A DNA stretch of 64,000 bases from Clostridium sp. BJN0013 (GTDB lineage Bacteria; Bacillota; Clostridia; Clostridiales; Clostridiaceae): the NCBI RefSeq assembly GCF_040939125.1, contig NZ_CP162495.1:1550001-1614000 (forward strand), read 5' to 3'. Shown here piece by piece: positions 22,845 through 32,098 of the stretch. Under the pieces are notes generated by a model. That model was not told where the DNA came from, ran no database searches, and saw only the letters and a list, made by a program, of their open reading frames with translations. The translations under genes and the position numbers were made by a program. Every line of letters begins with the position of its first letter. The stretch's first letter is position 1.

Positions 22845-23246
22845 ATGCAGGTTGTTATATTCGGATTAAATAATGAGCAATTTGCGGTAGAAACAGCCAA
22901 AGTTCAGAGTATAAACGATGCTATGGAAATAACTAAAGTTCCTAAGGCACCAACTTATATAAAAGGACTTATAAACTTAAGGGGAAATGTAATATCTCTT
23001 TTAGATATAAATTTTTTAATGGATATTCCTAAAAATGACAAAAGTGAGGGAAATGTAATAATACTTGAAATGGAAGATGAACTGGTAGGAATAAGTGTAG
23101 ATCAAGTAGATGAAGTTTTAGATTTAGAAGATAGTATTGTGGAAAAGGAAAATGATGAGAAAAAGCAGGCCTATATAAAAGGAATAATAAATTTAAATGA
23201 TAGAATAGTTACCTTGATTGATATAGATAAGCTTCTTTCAGATTAA
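22845..23246 (+). CDS. cheW: Chemotaxis coupling protein CheW (second copy)
   Basis: 133-residue CheW-domain protein with FGLNNEQFAVETAKVQSI, APTYIKGLINLRGNVISLLD and VGISVDQVDEVLD. The start is ATG 22845 after AAGGGAGGTG. The frame is open upstream to 22794 without a ribosome site. The 219-base gap before it is AT-rich and may hold its own promoter, but no clear one was found. Confidence 0.92.
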   Translation: MQVVIFGLNNEQFAVETAKVQSINDAMEITKVPKAPTYIKGLINLRGNVISLLDINFLMDIPKNDKSEGNVIILEMEDELVGISVDQVDEVLDLEDSIVEKENDEKKQAYIKGIINLNDRIVTLIDIDKLLSD

Positions 23247-23308
23247 ATTGACCTTTGCATTTATTAGTTTCATATACTTGAAATTTTCTCAAGAAATGGG
23301 GGAAGAAA

Positions 23309-24304
23309 ATGGCAGATGTATTATCGCAGAATGAGATAGACGCCCTCCTGGCCGCTCTTTCCACAGGGGAACTTACCCCGGATGAGGTGCCACAGGAAGA
23401 GGAACAGCAGAAGATAAAACCCTATGATTTTAGGAGTCCCCAAAAATTTTCCAAGGATCATATAAGAACACTGGAACTTATTCATGACAATTATGCCAGA
23501 ATAATTTCCAATTATTTAACTGCACAGGTTAGAAGCAATGTAAAAGTAAAAGTGGAATCCGTGCAGCAGATAACCTATGAAGAGTTTATCCATTCTGTGC
23601 CAAACCCTACTATTTTGACCATATTTAAAATGCCGCCTTTAAGTGGAACTGTACTATTTGAAATAAATCCTCAATTTGTGTTTGAAATTATAGATTTACT
23701 TTTAGGTGGAAGTGGAACAGGAAAATATAAGGCTAGAGAATTTACAGATATAGATAAGAATATTATAAAAGTGGTAAATGAAGGACTCATATCAAATTTG
23801 AAATTGGCCTGGGAAGATGTAATGGAAGTGGAAACAGAAGTGGAGGGAATAGAGACAAATCCTGCACTGAATCAGACCCTTGCACCGAATGATCCTATTG
23901 CCCTTATAAGTTTTTCTGTGGAACTGGGTAAAAGTACTACTTTCATAAATATATGTATTCCTTATTTAAGTATAGAAAAAGTACTTGATAAATTAGTGGT
24001 TCAGTATTGGTTTCAAGATGGAGATGAAGAAGTGAGGCTTGAATCCAGAGAAAAGCTTAGAGAGAGATTAAACGTAGTAGGAGTTCATCTTACAGCAGTT
24101 CTCGGAACTGTAGAAATAACAGTAAATGAATTTTTGAATTTGAATATAGGAGATGTACTGACATTAAAGGAAAAGACTACAGATCCTGTGAAACTGATGC
24201 TGGAAGATAAGGTGTACTACTATGGAAAACCTGGCATAATAGGAAAGAATATGGGGGTTGAAATATTGGATACTATAGATAAGGATGTGGAAAATTATGA
24301 GTAA
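23309..24304 (+). CDS. fliM: Flagellar motor switch protein FliM
   Basis: C-ring protein of 331 residues. The N-terminal CheY-P binding motif LSQNEIDALLAAL is at residues 4-16. A CheC-like middle domain contains DNYARIISNYLTAQVRSNV, and the C-terminal SpoA/FliN-like domain contains VEITVNEFLNLNIGDVL. ATG 23309 follows GGGGGAAG. Its stop overlaps the fliY start by eight bases, which suggests translational coupling. Confidence 0.95.
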   Translation: MADVLSQNEIDALLAALSTGELTPDEVPQEEEQQKIKPYDFRSPQKFSKDHIRTLELIHDNYARIISNYLTAQVRSNVKVKVESVQQITYEEFIHSVPNPTILTIFKMPPLSGTVLFEINPQFVFEIIDLLLGGSGTGKYKAREFTDIDKNIIKVVNEGLISNLKLAWEDVMEVETEVEGIETNPALNQTLAPNDPIALISFSVELGKSTTFINICIPYLSIEKVLDKLVVQYWFQDGDEEVRLESREKLRERLNVVGVHLTAVLGTVEITVNEFLNLNIGDVLTLKEKTTDPVKLMLEDKVYYYGKPGIIGKNMGVEILDTIDKDVENYE

Positions 24305-25493
24305 TGGCTTTCTTTCACAAGAAGAAATAGATGCGCTTTTAAATGGGGGACAAGAAGATGAAAACACTTCTCCATCAGAAGTAGCAGCAGAAGGTGGAGA
24401 TACGTCAGAATTGTCAGATGTAGAGAAAGATTTACTTGGTGAAATAGGTAATATATCCATGGGTTCTGCCTCCACAGCACTTTCTACAATAATAAACCAA
24501 CAGGTAAATATAACTACTCCAGTGGTAACTTTGACTACCTTGCAAAAATTAAAAGATGAATTTGAAATTCCAAATGTGGCCCTGGAAGTTAAATATACAG
24601 CAGGCATAATCGGGGAAAATCTCCTGGTTATGAAGGTTACAGATGCCTATGTAATAGCAAATCTCATGATGGGTGGAGACGGGAAGATTGAAGGGGAAGT
24701 TAAGGAGCTTGGTGAGATAGAAACCAGTGCGGTATCTGAAGCTATGAATCAGATGATAGGGTCTGCAGCTACTTCCATGGCAACCATGTTTATGAGAGAA
24801 ATAAATATTTCTCCTCCTGTATCCAATATATGGGATGATAGTACAGAACCTTTATCCAAGGAGATAGCAGAGGATGAAACTATTGTAAAAGTATCTTTTT
24901 CTCTTAAAATTGGAGAACTGGTGGATAGTCATATAATGCAATTATTCCCGATGGATACGGCTAAAAAAATAATTTCCATAATGATGGGAAAAGAAGAAGA
25001 GGAAAATGCAGAGGCTTCTAAAGCAGCTGAACCTGTTAAAGATGAAAGTACTCAATCACCTCCCCCATCTAAAACTGTGGATAATTCGCCATCGGTTAGC
25101 TCGCAGCCACAGAGGGAAGTTTCAAATAATATATATGAAAAACCTATAGAAACCAGTGTAAATAAACAGCCCGTAAAGGTGCAGAAGGCAGTATTTCAGT
25201 CTTTGGATTCTACTCCTTCAAAAAGTAATATACCAAGAAATATAGATTTGATATTGGATGTACCTCTTGAAATATCTGTAGTTCTTGGAAGGACTAAAAA
25301 GAGTATCAAAGATATTTTAAATCTTGGTACAGGCTCTCTGGTGGAGTTGGACAAATTAACGGAAGAACCAGTGGAAATATTGGTAAATGGAAAAAAAGTG
25401 GCCTATGGAGAAGTAATCGTAATAGATGAAAATTTCGGGGTGAGAATAAAGGGCATTGTAAGCAGTAAAGATAGAATTAGTTCTCTTAAATAG
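24297..25493 (+). CDS. fliY: Flagellar motor switch protein FliY (FliN with CheC-like phosphatase domain)
   Basis: A 398-residue C-ring protein and CheY-P phosphatase of the Gram-positive type. The N-terminal CheY-P binding motif LSQEEIDALLNGG is followed by a CheC-like domain with two E-x2-N sites (LLGEIGNISMGSASTAL and SAVSEAMNQMIGSAAT). A Pro/Ser/Gln-rich linker spans about 245-310, and the C-terminal SpoA/FliN domain has DVPLEISVVLGRTKKSIKDIL. The start is ATG 24297 inside the end of fliM (TATGAGTAA overlap). It is the last gene of this block, ahead of a terminator. Confidence 0.93.
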   Translation: MSNGFLSQEEIDALLNGGQEDENTSPSEVAAEGGDTSELSDVEKDLLGEIGNISMGSASTALSTIINQQVNITTPVVTLTTLQKLKDEFEIPNVALEVKYTAGIIGENLLVMKVTDAYVIANLMMGGDGKIEGEVKELGEIETSAVSEAMNQMIGSAATSMATMFMREINISPPVSNIWDDSTEPLSKEIAEDETIVKVSFSLKIGELVDSHIMQLFPMDTAKKIISIMMGKEEEENAEASKAAEPVKDESTQSPPPSKTVDNSPSVSSQPQREVSNNIYEKPIETSVNKQPVKVQKAVFQSLDSTPSKSNIPRNIDLILDVPLEISVVLGRTKKSIKDILNLGTGSLVELDKLTEEPVEILVNGKKVAYGEVIVIDENFGVRIKGIVSSKDRISSLK

Positions 25494-25513
25494 AGGACAT
25501 GGGATCTCATTTC

Positions 25514-25545
25514 AGCAGAGGTAATACTCTGCTTTTAATTTTTTA
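25514..25545 (+). terminator. Terminator after fliY
   Basis: Stem AGCAGAG / CTCTGCT with loop GTAATA, followed by a T-rich run. It separates the che-fli block from the sigma-D-driven flgM block. Confidence 0.8.
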
Positions 25546-25630
25546 TATTATTAAATTTACAGCTTCATTAAAGTGGGAAGATAAAGGGATTTTGGTATAA
25601 AATTAACTTATTTATCTTCTAATAAAAGTA

Positions 25631-25657
25631 TAAATATTAGATTTATATACCCGATAA
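25631..25657 (+). promoter_or_regulatory. Sigma-D (sigma-28) promoter of the flgM block
   Basis: TAAA at 25631-25634, exactly 15 bases, then CCCGATAA at 25650-25657. This matches the SigD consensus (TAAA-N15-GCCGATAT) very closely. It lies 60 bases before flgM and should drive flgM-flgN-flgK and the late flagellar genes. Confidence 0.85.
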
Positions 25658-25716
25658 TATTAATAATTATTACAGAAGAACATGTAAAGCTGTTAAGTTT
25701 AAGGAGTGTATTTTAT

Positions 25717-25989
25717 ATGAAGGTTAATGGAATCAGTTTGAATAAAATATTGAATATCTATGAAAAAAGTAAAAGAGAATATGGAACAACCAAGATTGAA
25801 GGGCAAAAAGATTCCATTGAAATTTCATCTCTTGGAAAAAGTTTAAGTTCTTATATCCAGGGAGATGAAACCATAAACTCTAAGGAAAAGGTAGAAGATA
25901 TTAAAAAAGCTGTGGAAAATGGCACTTATAATGTGGATAGGAAATTAGTTGCAGCTAAAATTATAGAAACTATGAAGGAAAAACTGTAA
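25717..25989 (+). CDS. flgM: Anti-sigma-28 factor FlgM
   Basis: 90-residue FlgM that holds SigD inactive until the hook-basal body is finished and it is exported. The C-terminal half matches the family (KVEDIKKAVENGTYNVD, then LVAAKIIETM). ATG 25717 follows TAAGGAG. Its own sigma-D promoter is directly upstream, which makes the usual feedback loop. Confidence 0.9.
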   Translation: MKVNGISLNKILNIYEKSKREYGTTKIEGQKDSIEISSLGKSLSSYIQGDETINSKEKVEDIKKAVENGTYNVDRKLVAAKIIETMKEKL

Positions 25990-26017
25990 TAATGCTCTGC
26001 AAGGGAGGTAAATCAGT

Positions 26018-26425
26018 GTGCTTTTAGAATTAAAGCATATAATGGAAGAGGAATACATTGTCTTAAAAAAGCTTTTGGAAGCCTTAATAGAACAGAACAG
26101 ATATCTTGTAAGAAGGGAAGCCTTTAATTTAGATAAAATAGTAAAAGTACTGGAAGAGAGAAGCAAAACCGTGGCCCTTCTTGAAATGAAGAGAAGAAAG
26201 CTCACTAAAAACAGGCCTATGAGGGAAATAATAGAAGAAGCAAAAGATGAAAACTTAAAACAAATTTATGAAGACATAGTAGAAGTACTCCAAAAAATGC
26301 AATTTCAAAAAGATACAAATGAAGCACTTATAAAGCACGGCATGATTTTTACCCATCAGATGTTAAGAGCTCTTAATCCAAATATGGAGGCAAAAACCTA
26401 CAATTCCATTGGAAGGAGCAGATGA
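26018..26425 (+). CDS. flgN: Flagellar export chaperone FlgN
   Basis: 135-residue helical, charged protein of the FlgN family, the chaperone for hook-filament junction proteins FlgK and FlgL, which are encoded next. The whole protein reads as long helices (EEEYIVLKKLLEALIEQNRYLV). The start is GTG 26018, seven bases after AGGGAGG. It ends with a basic tail. Confidence 0.82.
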   Translation: MLLELKHIMEEEYIVLKKLLEALIEQNRYLVRREAFNLDKIVKVLEERSKTVALLEMKRRKLTKNRPMREIIEEAKDENLKQIYEDIVEVLQKMQFQKDTNEALIKHGMIFTHQMLRALNPNMEAKTYNSIGRSR

Positions 26426-26430
26426 ATTGC

Positions 26431-26578
26431 TAATAATTAAGAGTTAATGGTTAAGAGTTTATGATGATTTTCTTTCGTTGAAACTCCAGAAAATCTGAGA
26501 TAATAGTTTTAAATTTTTCGCAGCGAAGTGCAGAAAAATTATCCTTCACTTTTCACTCTTCATTTTTAACTTTTAACT
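26431..26578. repeat. Heptamer-arm palindromic repeat, copy 3
   Basis: The left arm (26434-26460) runs AATTAAG, AGTTAAT, GGTTAAG, AGTTTAT. The right arm (about 26545-26578) runs CTTCACT, TTTCACT, CTTCATT, TTTAACT, TTTAACT. The core contains the hairpins GATTTTCT/AGAAAATC and a GC-rich turn. It separates flgN from flgK. Confidence 0.7.
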
Positions 26579-26601
26579 GAAAAAGATAAGGAGATGATTA
26601 A

Positions 26602-28503
26602 ATGCCGGGGTTGTTTTCAATATTTAATACGGCAAAAAGTGGACTCTTTGCCCAGCAGACCTCAATAAATGTTACTTCCCATAACATAGCAAATGCAGAA
26701 ACAGAAGGATATACAAGACAGAGAGCTACTCTTGTTACCACCACACCCTATACCATGCCTTCCATGAATGCGGCAACTATTGCAGGCCAGCTGGGAACAG
26801 GAGTAACAGTAGCATCCATAGATAGAATAAGGGATAGTTTTTTAGATTACCAGATAAGAGTGGAAAATGCAATTAATGGCCATTATACGGCCAGAGATGA
26901 ATATTTAAGTCAGGTGGAAAATATACTTAGTGAACCAACAGAAAGTGGTATATCCTCTCTTATGAGTAAATTTTTCAATTCCTGGCAGAACCTTTCATCC
27001 TCTTCTCAAAACAGCAGTACTGTAGCACAGCAGGCTTATCAGCTTACCAATGATTTAAACAGTGTTTATGCAAAGTTTACCAGTCTTAAAGATAATACTC
27101 ATAGTGAAACAAAAACTGCAGTAGTGGATATAAATGGTATGCTCAGTCAGATTTCGGAGTTAAACCAGAAGATAAAGGATGTAAAGATGTCTGGAAACAA
27201 CCCAAATGATCTTATGGACAAAAGGGATTTGCTTTTGGATCAACTAAGTGAGAAGTTTGGTATAAATATAGATGAAAAAAAATATGGTGGAATAAATGTA
27301 ACGACTTCCAACAGTTCCATATACGATAAGGATGTAAATGATAATGGTACTGCCCCACTAATTTCAGAGGGGGGCTCGCCCCTTAACATAGTTCAGGCAA
27401 ATGATTCGGATGATATAAATGTGGCCACCTTTTCCTATGTAAGCAGTATAAATAAAAAGACAGATGCTGATACAACCACCGGAAAAGCCACCTATGAAGT
27501 ATCTTATTATAAAAAGGGAGATACTCTTTCAGATGATAATAAAGTTACCATGTATGTAAGCATGACTGAAGAGGAAGCAGAACTGTTAAATACAAGCAGG
27601 GTACTTTGGGCCAATAATGAAGGAACTGTCTATAAAGTAAAAGATGGAAAAGATGCTTCGGGAAATGATGCCAAAGTAATTGACGGCAATTTAAGTAGTA
27701 CCAGTACAACACTGGACAGTCCTGTAAGTTTTGAACAGCTTGCACTGTTTACGCCGCCTTCTGGAGAATTGAAAGGTTACATGTCAATTCAAAATAATAT
27801 AACAGAATATCAGGATGAGCTTAACAGATTGGCCAAATCCCTGGCTGTTTCAGTAAATGCCATAATAAGTCAGAGCAGTACCTGGGTGGCAGATAACAGC
27901 GGCTCCCCTGAAGGGGGAATTAACAATTTCTTTGTAAATGGAGATACCGATGGAAATAATTCTGAAGAGGACGAAAACAATATAACTGCAGATAATATAA
28001 CTGTAAATATAGAGATATTAAATGACTCTTCCAAGATAAAAACAGATACAAAATACGATTCAAATGGAAATTCCCTGGGTACTAACACAGATGGCAACAG
28101 GGCACTGGCTATAGCACAGCTGGCAAACACCCTTATGAATATTCAAGGTGTTACAGAGAGTTCCACAAGAGAAGATCTTATAGGAGATTTTTTTGCTACA
28201 GACAGTGATTTAAACGATGTATACTCTATAGAGGATATGAATGGTGGATCTACATTGGATAATTATTTTAACAATCTGGTGAATAAAGTAGGTATGCATG
28301 AGGAAGAAGCTAAAAATCAGGTAGAACATGAGGCTACCCAGCTTGCCAGCTTTACTCAGTCCAAAGAGTCTGCATCAGGAGTTTCAATGGACGAGGAAAT
28401 GACAAACCTTATACAGTTTCAGCACTGTTATCAAGCCAATGCAAAAGTAATATCCACGGTAGATGAACTTCTGGATGTGGTGATAAATGGACTTAAGAGA
28501 TAA
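26602..28503 (+). CDS. flgK: Flagellar hook-associated protein 1 FlgK
   Basis: 633-residue hook-filament junction protein. The N-terminal rod/hook signature is FNTAKSGLFAQQTSINVTSH with NIANAETEGYTRQR following. The C-terminal signature is GVSMDEEMTNLIQFQ, then YQANAKVISTVDELLD. The middle region (about 220-490) is variable, Asp/Asn/Ser-rich and repeat-poor. ATG 26602 follows AAGGAG. It is exported by the flagellar type III system with FlgN. Confidence 0.95.
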   Translation: MPGLFSIFNTAKSGLFAQQTSINVTSHNIANAETEGYTRQRATLVTTTPYTMPSMNAATIAGQLGTGVTVASIDRIRDSFLDYQIRVENAINGHYTARDEYLSQVENILSEPTESGISSLMSKFFNSWQNLSSSSQNSSTVAQQAYQLTNDLNSVYAKFTSLKDNTHSETKTAVVDINGMLSQISELNQKIKDVKMSGNNPNDLMDKRDLLLDQLSEKFGINIDEKKYGGINVTTSNSSIYDKDVNDNGTAPLISEGGSPLNIVQANDSDDINVATFSYVSSINKKTDADTTTGKATYEVSYYKKGDTLSDDNKVTMYVSMTEEEAELLNTSRVLWANNEGTVYKVKDGKDASGNDAKVIDGNLSSTSTTLDSPVSFEQLALFTPPSGELKGYMSIQNNITEYQDELNRLAKSLAVSVNAIISQSSTWVADNSGSPEGGINNFFVNGDTDGNNSEEDENNITADNITVNIEILNDSSKIKTDTKYDSNGNSLGTNTDGNRALAIAQLANTLMNIQGVTESSTREDLIGDFFATDSDLNDVYSIEDMNGGSTLDNYFNNLVNKVGMHEEEAKNQVEHEATQLASFTQSKESASGVSMDEEMTNLIQFQHCYQANAKVISTVDELLDVVINGLKR

Positions 28504-28527
28504 TTGAATGAAAAAGGAGGAAAAGTT

Positions 28528-29940
28528 TTGAGAATAACAAATAAATACCTTACAAATAGCTTTCTTTCAGATATGCAGGTAAACATGAATAATTTAAATA
28601 AAATACAACAGCAGCTGTCTTCTACTAAAAATTTTTCCAAGCCCTCTGATGATCCTTTAAATGTACAGAAGTCAATGCAGCTTCAGACTTCCATAACTGC
28701 CAATAGTCAATATGGCACAAATATAAAAACGGCACTGACCTGGATGGAGAATACAGATACCAGCCTAGGTCAGATTGGAACTGTCCTTACTAAAATAAGA
28801 GATAATTTAGTAAAAGCAGGGGATGCAGCATATGGACAGGATGACAGGGATAAAATCAATGATGAAGTAAATCAGCAGATATCTCAATTGGCACAGCTTT
28901 TTAATACAAATGTGGGTGGGGAATATATATTTGGAGGTACTCAAGGGCTGTCGAAACCTGTAACTACGGAATCATATAATATAACACGAAAAGTAACAGA
29001 TGATGATGGTAATACAATTACTGAGACCTATGAAGGCTGTATTTCTCTAAAGTATGCAGATAAGGATGGAAATGTATTGGAAGCACTTCCACAGGTGGTA
29101 TCAGATGATTTTAATGTAGATAACTGGACAGGAAAGTCTATAACATTCAATGTAAATGGAACGGATTATTCTGTGACTTTAAATGCTTCAGATAAAACCA
29201 TAGATGAGGTGGTAAAGGATTTAAATGATAAAATACAAGGTAGTTCAGATCTTAAGGATAAGATAAATGCAGTAAAAACCAATGATGGAAATATAAAATT
29301 TTTAGCTGTGGATGAAAGTGACACCATAAAAATTACTACAGATATATCAGATATGACATCTAGTTCTGGAAAACAACTTTCAAATATGGCCATGGACAAT
29401 ATAGCTTCTGATAAAAATATAGAGGTATCCCAGGGAGTGGTTCTCAGTTACAATGCCACAGCAGTAGAAGTGATGAAGTACGGAGAAGGACAGGAGGACG
29501 ATATAAGGGCACTTATGGACAGAATAGTGCACCATCTAGCTGGACAGGTAGAATCTAATACGGATGAAAGTGGCAATGCTGTAGATGAAAGTACAGCAGG
29601 TGCCATACTGGGTTCTGATGGGAAGTATTATATATGGAAAGATGACGCCAGTGCAGCAAAAGAAAAGCTTACAAATGAGGATCTTACTAATATAGATGCG
29701 GCTTCCAAACAGGTACTTAAAGTTCGTTCTGAAATAGGGGCAAAAGAAAAAAGGATGGAAGATTTAAGTGATCAAAATGATTCTACGAAATTAAGTTTAA
29801 CTGAAACTCTTTCTAAAATAGAGGATATAGATGTAACAGAGAAAACCGTAGAGTACTCTACTATGATTACAGTATATATAGCGTGCCTTCAAACCAGTGC
29901 AAAAATAATGCAGACTACCCTTATGGATTATCTTAATTAA
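28528..29940 (+). CDS. flgL: Flagellar hook-associated protein 3 FlgL
   Basis: 470-residue junction protein. The N-terminal flagellin-like helix (RITNKYLTNSFLSDMQVNMN) and C-terminal helix (YSTMITVYIACLQTSAKIMQ) are typical. A YIFGGTQG motif follows the first domain. The start is TTG 28528 after AAGGAGGAAAAG; an upstream TTG at 28504 lies before that site and is rejected. Longer than the 300-residue minimum because of a large variable domain (about 160-300). Confidence 0.93.
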   Translation: MRITNKYLTNSFLSDMQVNMNNLNKIQQQLSSTKNFSKPSDDPLNVQKSMQLQTSITANSQYGTNIKTALTWMENTDTSLGQIGTVLTKIRDNLVKAGDAAYGQDDRDKINDEVNQQISQLAQLFNTNVGGEYIFGGTQGLSKPVTTESYNITRKVTDDDGNTITETYEGCISLKYADKDGNVLEALPQVVSDDFNVDNWTGKSITFNVNGTDYSVTLNASDKTIDEVVKDLNDKIQGSSDLKDKINAVKTNDGNIKFLAVDESDTIKITTDISDMTSSSGKQLSNMAMDNIASDKNIEVSQGVVLSYNATAVEVMKYGEGQEDDIRALMDRIVHHLAGQVESNTDESGNAVDESTAGAILGSDGKYYIWKDDASAAKEKLTNEDLTNIDAASKQVLKVRSEIGAKEKRMEDLSDQNDSTKLSLTETLSKIEDIDVTEKTVEYSTMITVYIACLQTSAKIMQTTLMDYLN

Positions 29941-29968
29941 TAGCAGCTTTTGAAAAAGGAGAGGGACT

Positions 29969-30406
29969 ATGAAGTTAAATACAAAATACCATGGTATATT
30001 AGAGTACAGTGAAAAAGATATTGTAGTTTTTAAAAAAGGTATTCCGGGTTTTGAACATTTAAAAAAATTCATACTGGTTCCTGCAGAGGAAAATAACTTA
30101 TTCTATATACTTCATTCTGTTGAAGATAGTAATATTGGAATTGTAGTAGCGTCCCCTTTTGATATATTAAGAGACTATGAATTTGATTTAAATGAAGATA
30201 AGGCAGCTGAATTAAAAATAAAAAATGAGGAAGATATATTCGTAGTAAATACAGTTACTTTAAATTCTGTATTAGAGAATATAACTATTAATTTAAAAGC
30301 TCCCATAGTAATAAATATAAAAGAGCGTATTGGGGAACAATTAATACTGGATAAGGTGGAATATCCTATAAAATACCCACTTTTTAAGGGGGAGGTCAGT
30401 TGTTAG
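29969..30406 (+). CDS. fliW: Flagellar assembly factor FliW
   Basis: 145-residue FliW, which binds either flagellin or CsrA. When flagellin is exported, FliW is freed and sequesters CsrA, so flagellin translation resumes. Family features are the [14 protein letters not shown] stretch and the NLKAPIVIN segment. ATG 29969 follows AAAGGAGAGG. Its end overlaps the csrA start by seven bases. Confidence 0.93.
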   Translation: MKLNTKYHGILEYSEKDIVVFKKGIPGFEHLKKFILVPAEENNLFYILHSVEDSNIGIVVASPFDILRDYEFDLNEDKAAELKIKNEEDIFVVNTVTLNSVLENITINLKAPIVINIKERIGEQLILDKVEYPIKYPLFKGEVSC

Positions 30407-30621
30407 TTATAAGCAGAAAAAAAGGAGAATCTGTACTCATAGGGGAAGATATAGAAATAACAGTTACAAAAATAGAAGAAGGTACTGTTAAGCTTTCCAT
30501 ATCTGCACCTAGAAGTGTTACCATACTTAGAAAAGAACTTTACAGAGAAATAGAAGAGGAAAATAAAAATTCAGCAGCTTCAGATATAAGTATATTGAAA
30601 AAATTAAAAGGTAAAAAGTAA
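30400..30621 (+). CDS. csrA: Translational regulator CsrA
   Basis: 73-residue RNA-binding protein with [20 protein letters not shown] and the C-terminal basic RE segment. The start is TTG 30400, overlapping the fliW stop, behind AAGGGGGAGG. In Gram-positive bacteria CsrA blocks the flagellin ribosome site; a matching site is present in the flagellin leader at 35126-35158. The C-terminal tail ([11 protein letters not shown]) is the usual extension. Confidence 0.95.
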   Translation: MLVISRKKGESVLIGEDIEITVTKIEEGTVKLSISAPRSVTILRKELYREIEEENKNSAASDISILKKLKGKK

Positions 30622-30640
30622 ATTTAAAGAGGTGTTTGGC

Positions 30641-31015
30641 ATGGAAGTTAGAGATATGGGTCAGGGAAGACAGGTATCTTTTGATACATCCACCAGTGGA
30701 AATATAGAAATTTCTACTGGTACGATTTCGGTAAGTAATAATGTAGTTAATATTAAATCACAAATTCAAAATGCTGAAGGAAAAAATATAGACTCAAAAG
30801 ATACAAAAAAAGCTGTAGATAAGCTAAATAGATTATTAGAGGATACACCTACTCATTTGGAATATGAAGTTTATGGAAAATTAAACAGTGTTATGATAAA
30901 AGTAGTAGACGATAATACCAAAGAAGTAATAAAAGAAATACCACCAAAAAAGATAGTGGATATGGTAGATAAACTCTGTGAACTGGCAGGACTTTTTATG
31001 GACAACAAAGTGTAA
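30641..31015 (+). CDS. flaG: FlaG family flagellar protein
   Basis: 124-residue FlaG protein. The C-terminal half has the family pattern LEYEVYGKLNSVMIKVVDD, then KEVIKEIPPKKIVDMVDKL, and the N-terminal half is Ser/Thr/Asn-rich and unstructured. FlaG affects filament length in some bacteria; its mechanism is unclear. The start is ATG 30641 after AGAGGTG, rather than the GTG at 30632. Confidence 0.88.
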   Translation: MEVRDMGQGRQVSFDTSTSGNIEISTGTISVSNNVVNIKSQIQNAEGKNIDSKDTKKAVDKLNRLLEDTPTHLEYEVYGKLNSVMIKVVDDNTKEVIKEIPPKKIVDMVDKLCELAGLFMDNKV

Positions 31016-31019
31016 TAAT

Positions 31020-31122
31020 TATTCGGAGTTAGGAGTTAATAATTAATAATGAAGAGTTAAGGATATTTTTCTTCGAAAAATTAACCATTAATTATAATCA
31101 TTAACTATTAATTTTTAATTGA
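31020..31122. repeat. Heptamer-arm palindromic repeat, copy 4
   Basis: Left arm units GGAGTTA, GGAGTTA, ATAATTA, ATAATGA, AGAGTTA. Right arm units CATTAAT, TATAATC, ATTAACT, ATTAATT, TTTAATT. The short core contains TTCTTCGAA. It lies between flaG and the small gene at 31142. Confidence 0.7.
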
Positions 31123-31141
31123 ATTAAGCGGGGTGATTCTA

Positions 31142-31444
31142 ATGGAATTTAGACTAAATAAAGTAGACCCGGAAGTTCGTCAAAGAGTTAAAGATACTAC
31201 AAGTGCAGGGAAAGTCCATAATAAAAGAGGAATTTTTATAAACAAAGATTACAGAGACAGAGGAAAGGACAGACAGGGGGATTTTAGTTCTGAACTTAAC
31301 AAGTATAAACAGGGGAAAAATAAAAAAACTATTTTAGTAAAAGCTGTTAAGACAGAAGAAGTACAGGTAGATGCTTTTAAGGAACAAAAAGATAACATTT
31401 CAAAAGATAGGGGAAGAGGGACTATTTTGGATGTGAAAAAATAG
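31142..31444 (+). CDS. Small basic protein of unknown function in the flagellar cluster
   Basis: 100 residues, strongly charged (many Lys, Arg, Asp) and predicted largely disordered, with no membrane segment or signal peptide. No family is recognised. ATG 31142 follows GGGGTGA. It lies between flaG and fliS, flanked on both sides by heptamer repeats, so a flagellar role is only inferred from position. Confidence 0.65.
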   Translation: MEFRLNKVDPEVRQRVKDTTSAGKVHNKRGIFINKDYRDRGKDRQGDFSSELNKYKQGKNKKTILVKAVKTEEVQVDAFKEQKDNISKDRGRGTILDVKK

Positions 31445-31555
31445 TTTTAAAAGTTAAGAGTTGAGAATTAAGAGTTAATGAAGGAATTCTTTAACAAAGT
31501 CAAAAAATTTCAACCTATACTATTCATTCTTAATTATAGACTATTAACTCAAAAA
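31445..31555. repeat. Heptamer-arm palindromic repeat, copy 5
   Basis: Left arm AAGTTAA, GAGTTGA, GAATTAA, GAGTTAA. The core has TTTAAC/GTCAAA-type pairing around 31486-31510. Right arm CTATACT, ATTCATT, CTTAATT, ATAGACT, ATTAACT. It lies between the small basic gene and fliS. Confidence 0.7.
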
Positions 31556-31572
31556 AGGAGGGCGTTTAGAAT

Positions 31573-31968
31573 ATGTATACAGCTAATGCTTACAGTACCT
31601 ATAAAACCAACAGTATAAATTATGCATCCAAAGATCAGCTGCTTTTAATGCTGGTGGATGGAGCAGTTAAGTTTGTAAAAATAGGAAAACAGGCTTTAAT
31701 AGATAGGGATGTAAAAAAAGCCCATGAGAACATAATTAAAACTCAAAATATATTCTACGAACTTATGGCTACACTGGATATTTCAAAAGCAGGAGATTGG
31801 GGACAATCTCTTATGAGCGTATATGATTTTATAGTAAGAAGACTTATAGATGCAAATATAAAAAAGGATATAGCAATATTAGATGAGGTAATTCCACTAA
31901 TAGAAAATGTAAAGGACACATGGGAAGAGGCTTATAAAATTTCAAAAACAGGTACCATTAAGAAATAA
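31573..31968 (+). CDS. fliS: Flagellin export chaperone FliS
   Basis: 131-residue chaperone that keeps flagellin unfolded for export. Typical features are the N-terminal YKTNSINYASKDQLLLMLVDGAVKF region (in pieces: YASKDQLLLMLVDG), the KAHENIIKTQNIFYEL helix and TWEEAYK near the end. ATG 31573 follows AAAGGAGG. Confidence 0.94.
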   Translation: MYTANAYSTYKTNSINYASKDQLLLMLVDGAVKFVKIGKQALIDRDVKKAHENIIKTQNIFYELMATLDISKAGDWGQSLMSVYDFIVRRLIDANIKKDIAILDEVIPLIENVKDTWEEAYKISKTGTIKK

Positions 31969-31974
31969 TTGACA

Positions 31975-32078
31975 TTCGAATAAGTGAATAATTAAGAGTG
32001 AAGAGTATATAGTGATTGAAGATTTTCGGCGGCACCCGAGAATTCTCATTACTATTAACTTTCTTAAAAATTGTGAAT
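31975..32078. repeat. Heptamer-arm palindromic repeat, copy 6
   Basis: A more degenerate copy. Left arm AATAAGTGAATAATTAAGAG, then a GC-rich core (GGCGGCACCC). Right arm ATTACTA, TTAACTT. It lies between fliS and fliD. The apparent N-terminal extension of the fliD frame is translation of this repeat. Confidence 0.6.
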
Positions 32079-32098
32079 TGAAAAAGGAGGTAATTTAT

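Noticed and set aside
32012-32098. Longer N-terminus for FliD
   Set aside because: The stretch is a dispersed repeat; ATG 32099 has AAAAGGAGG before it.
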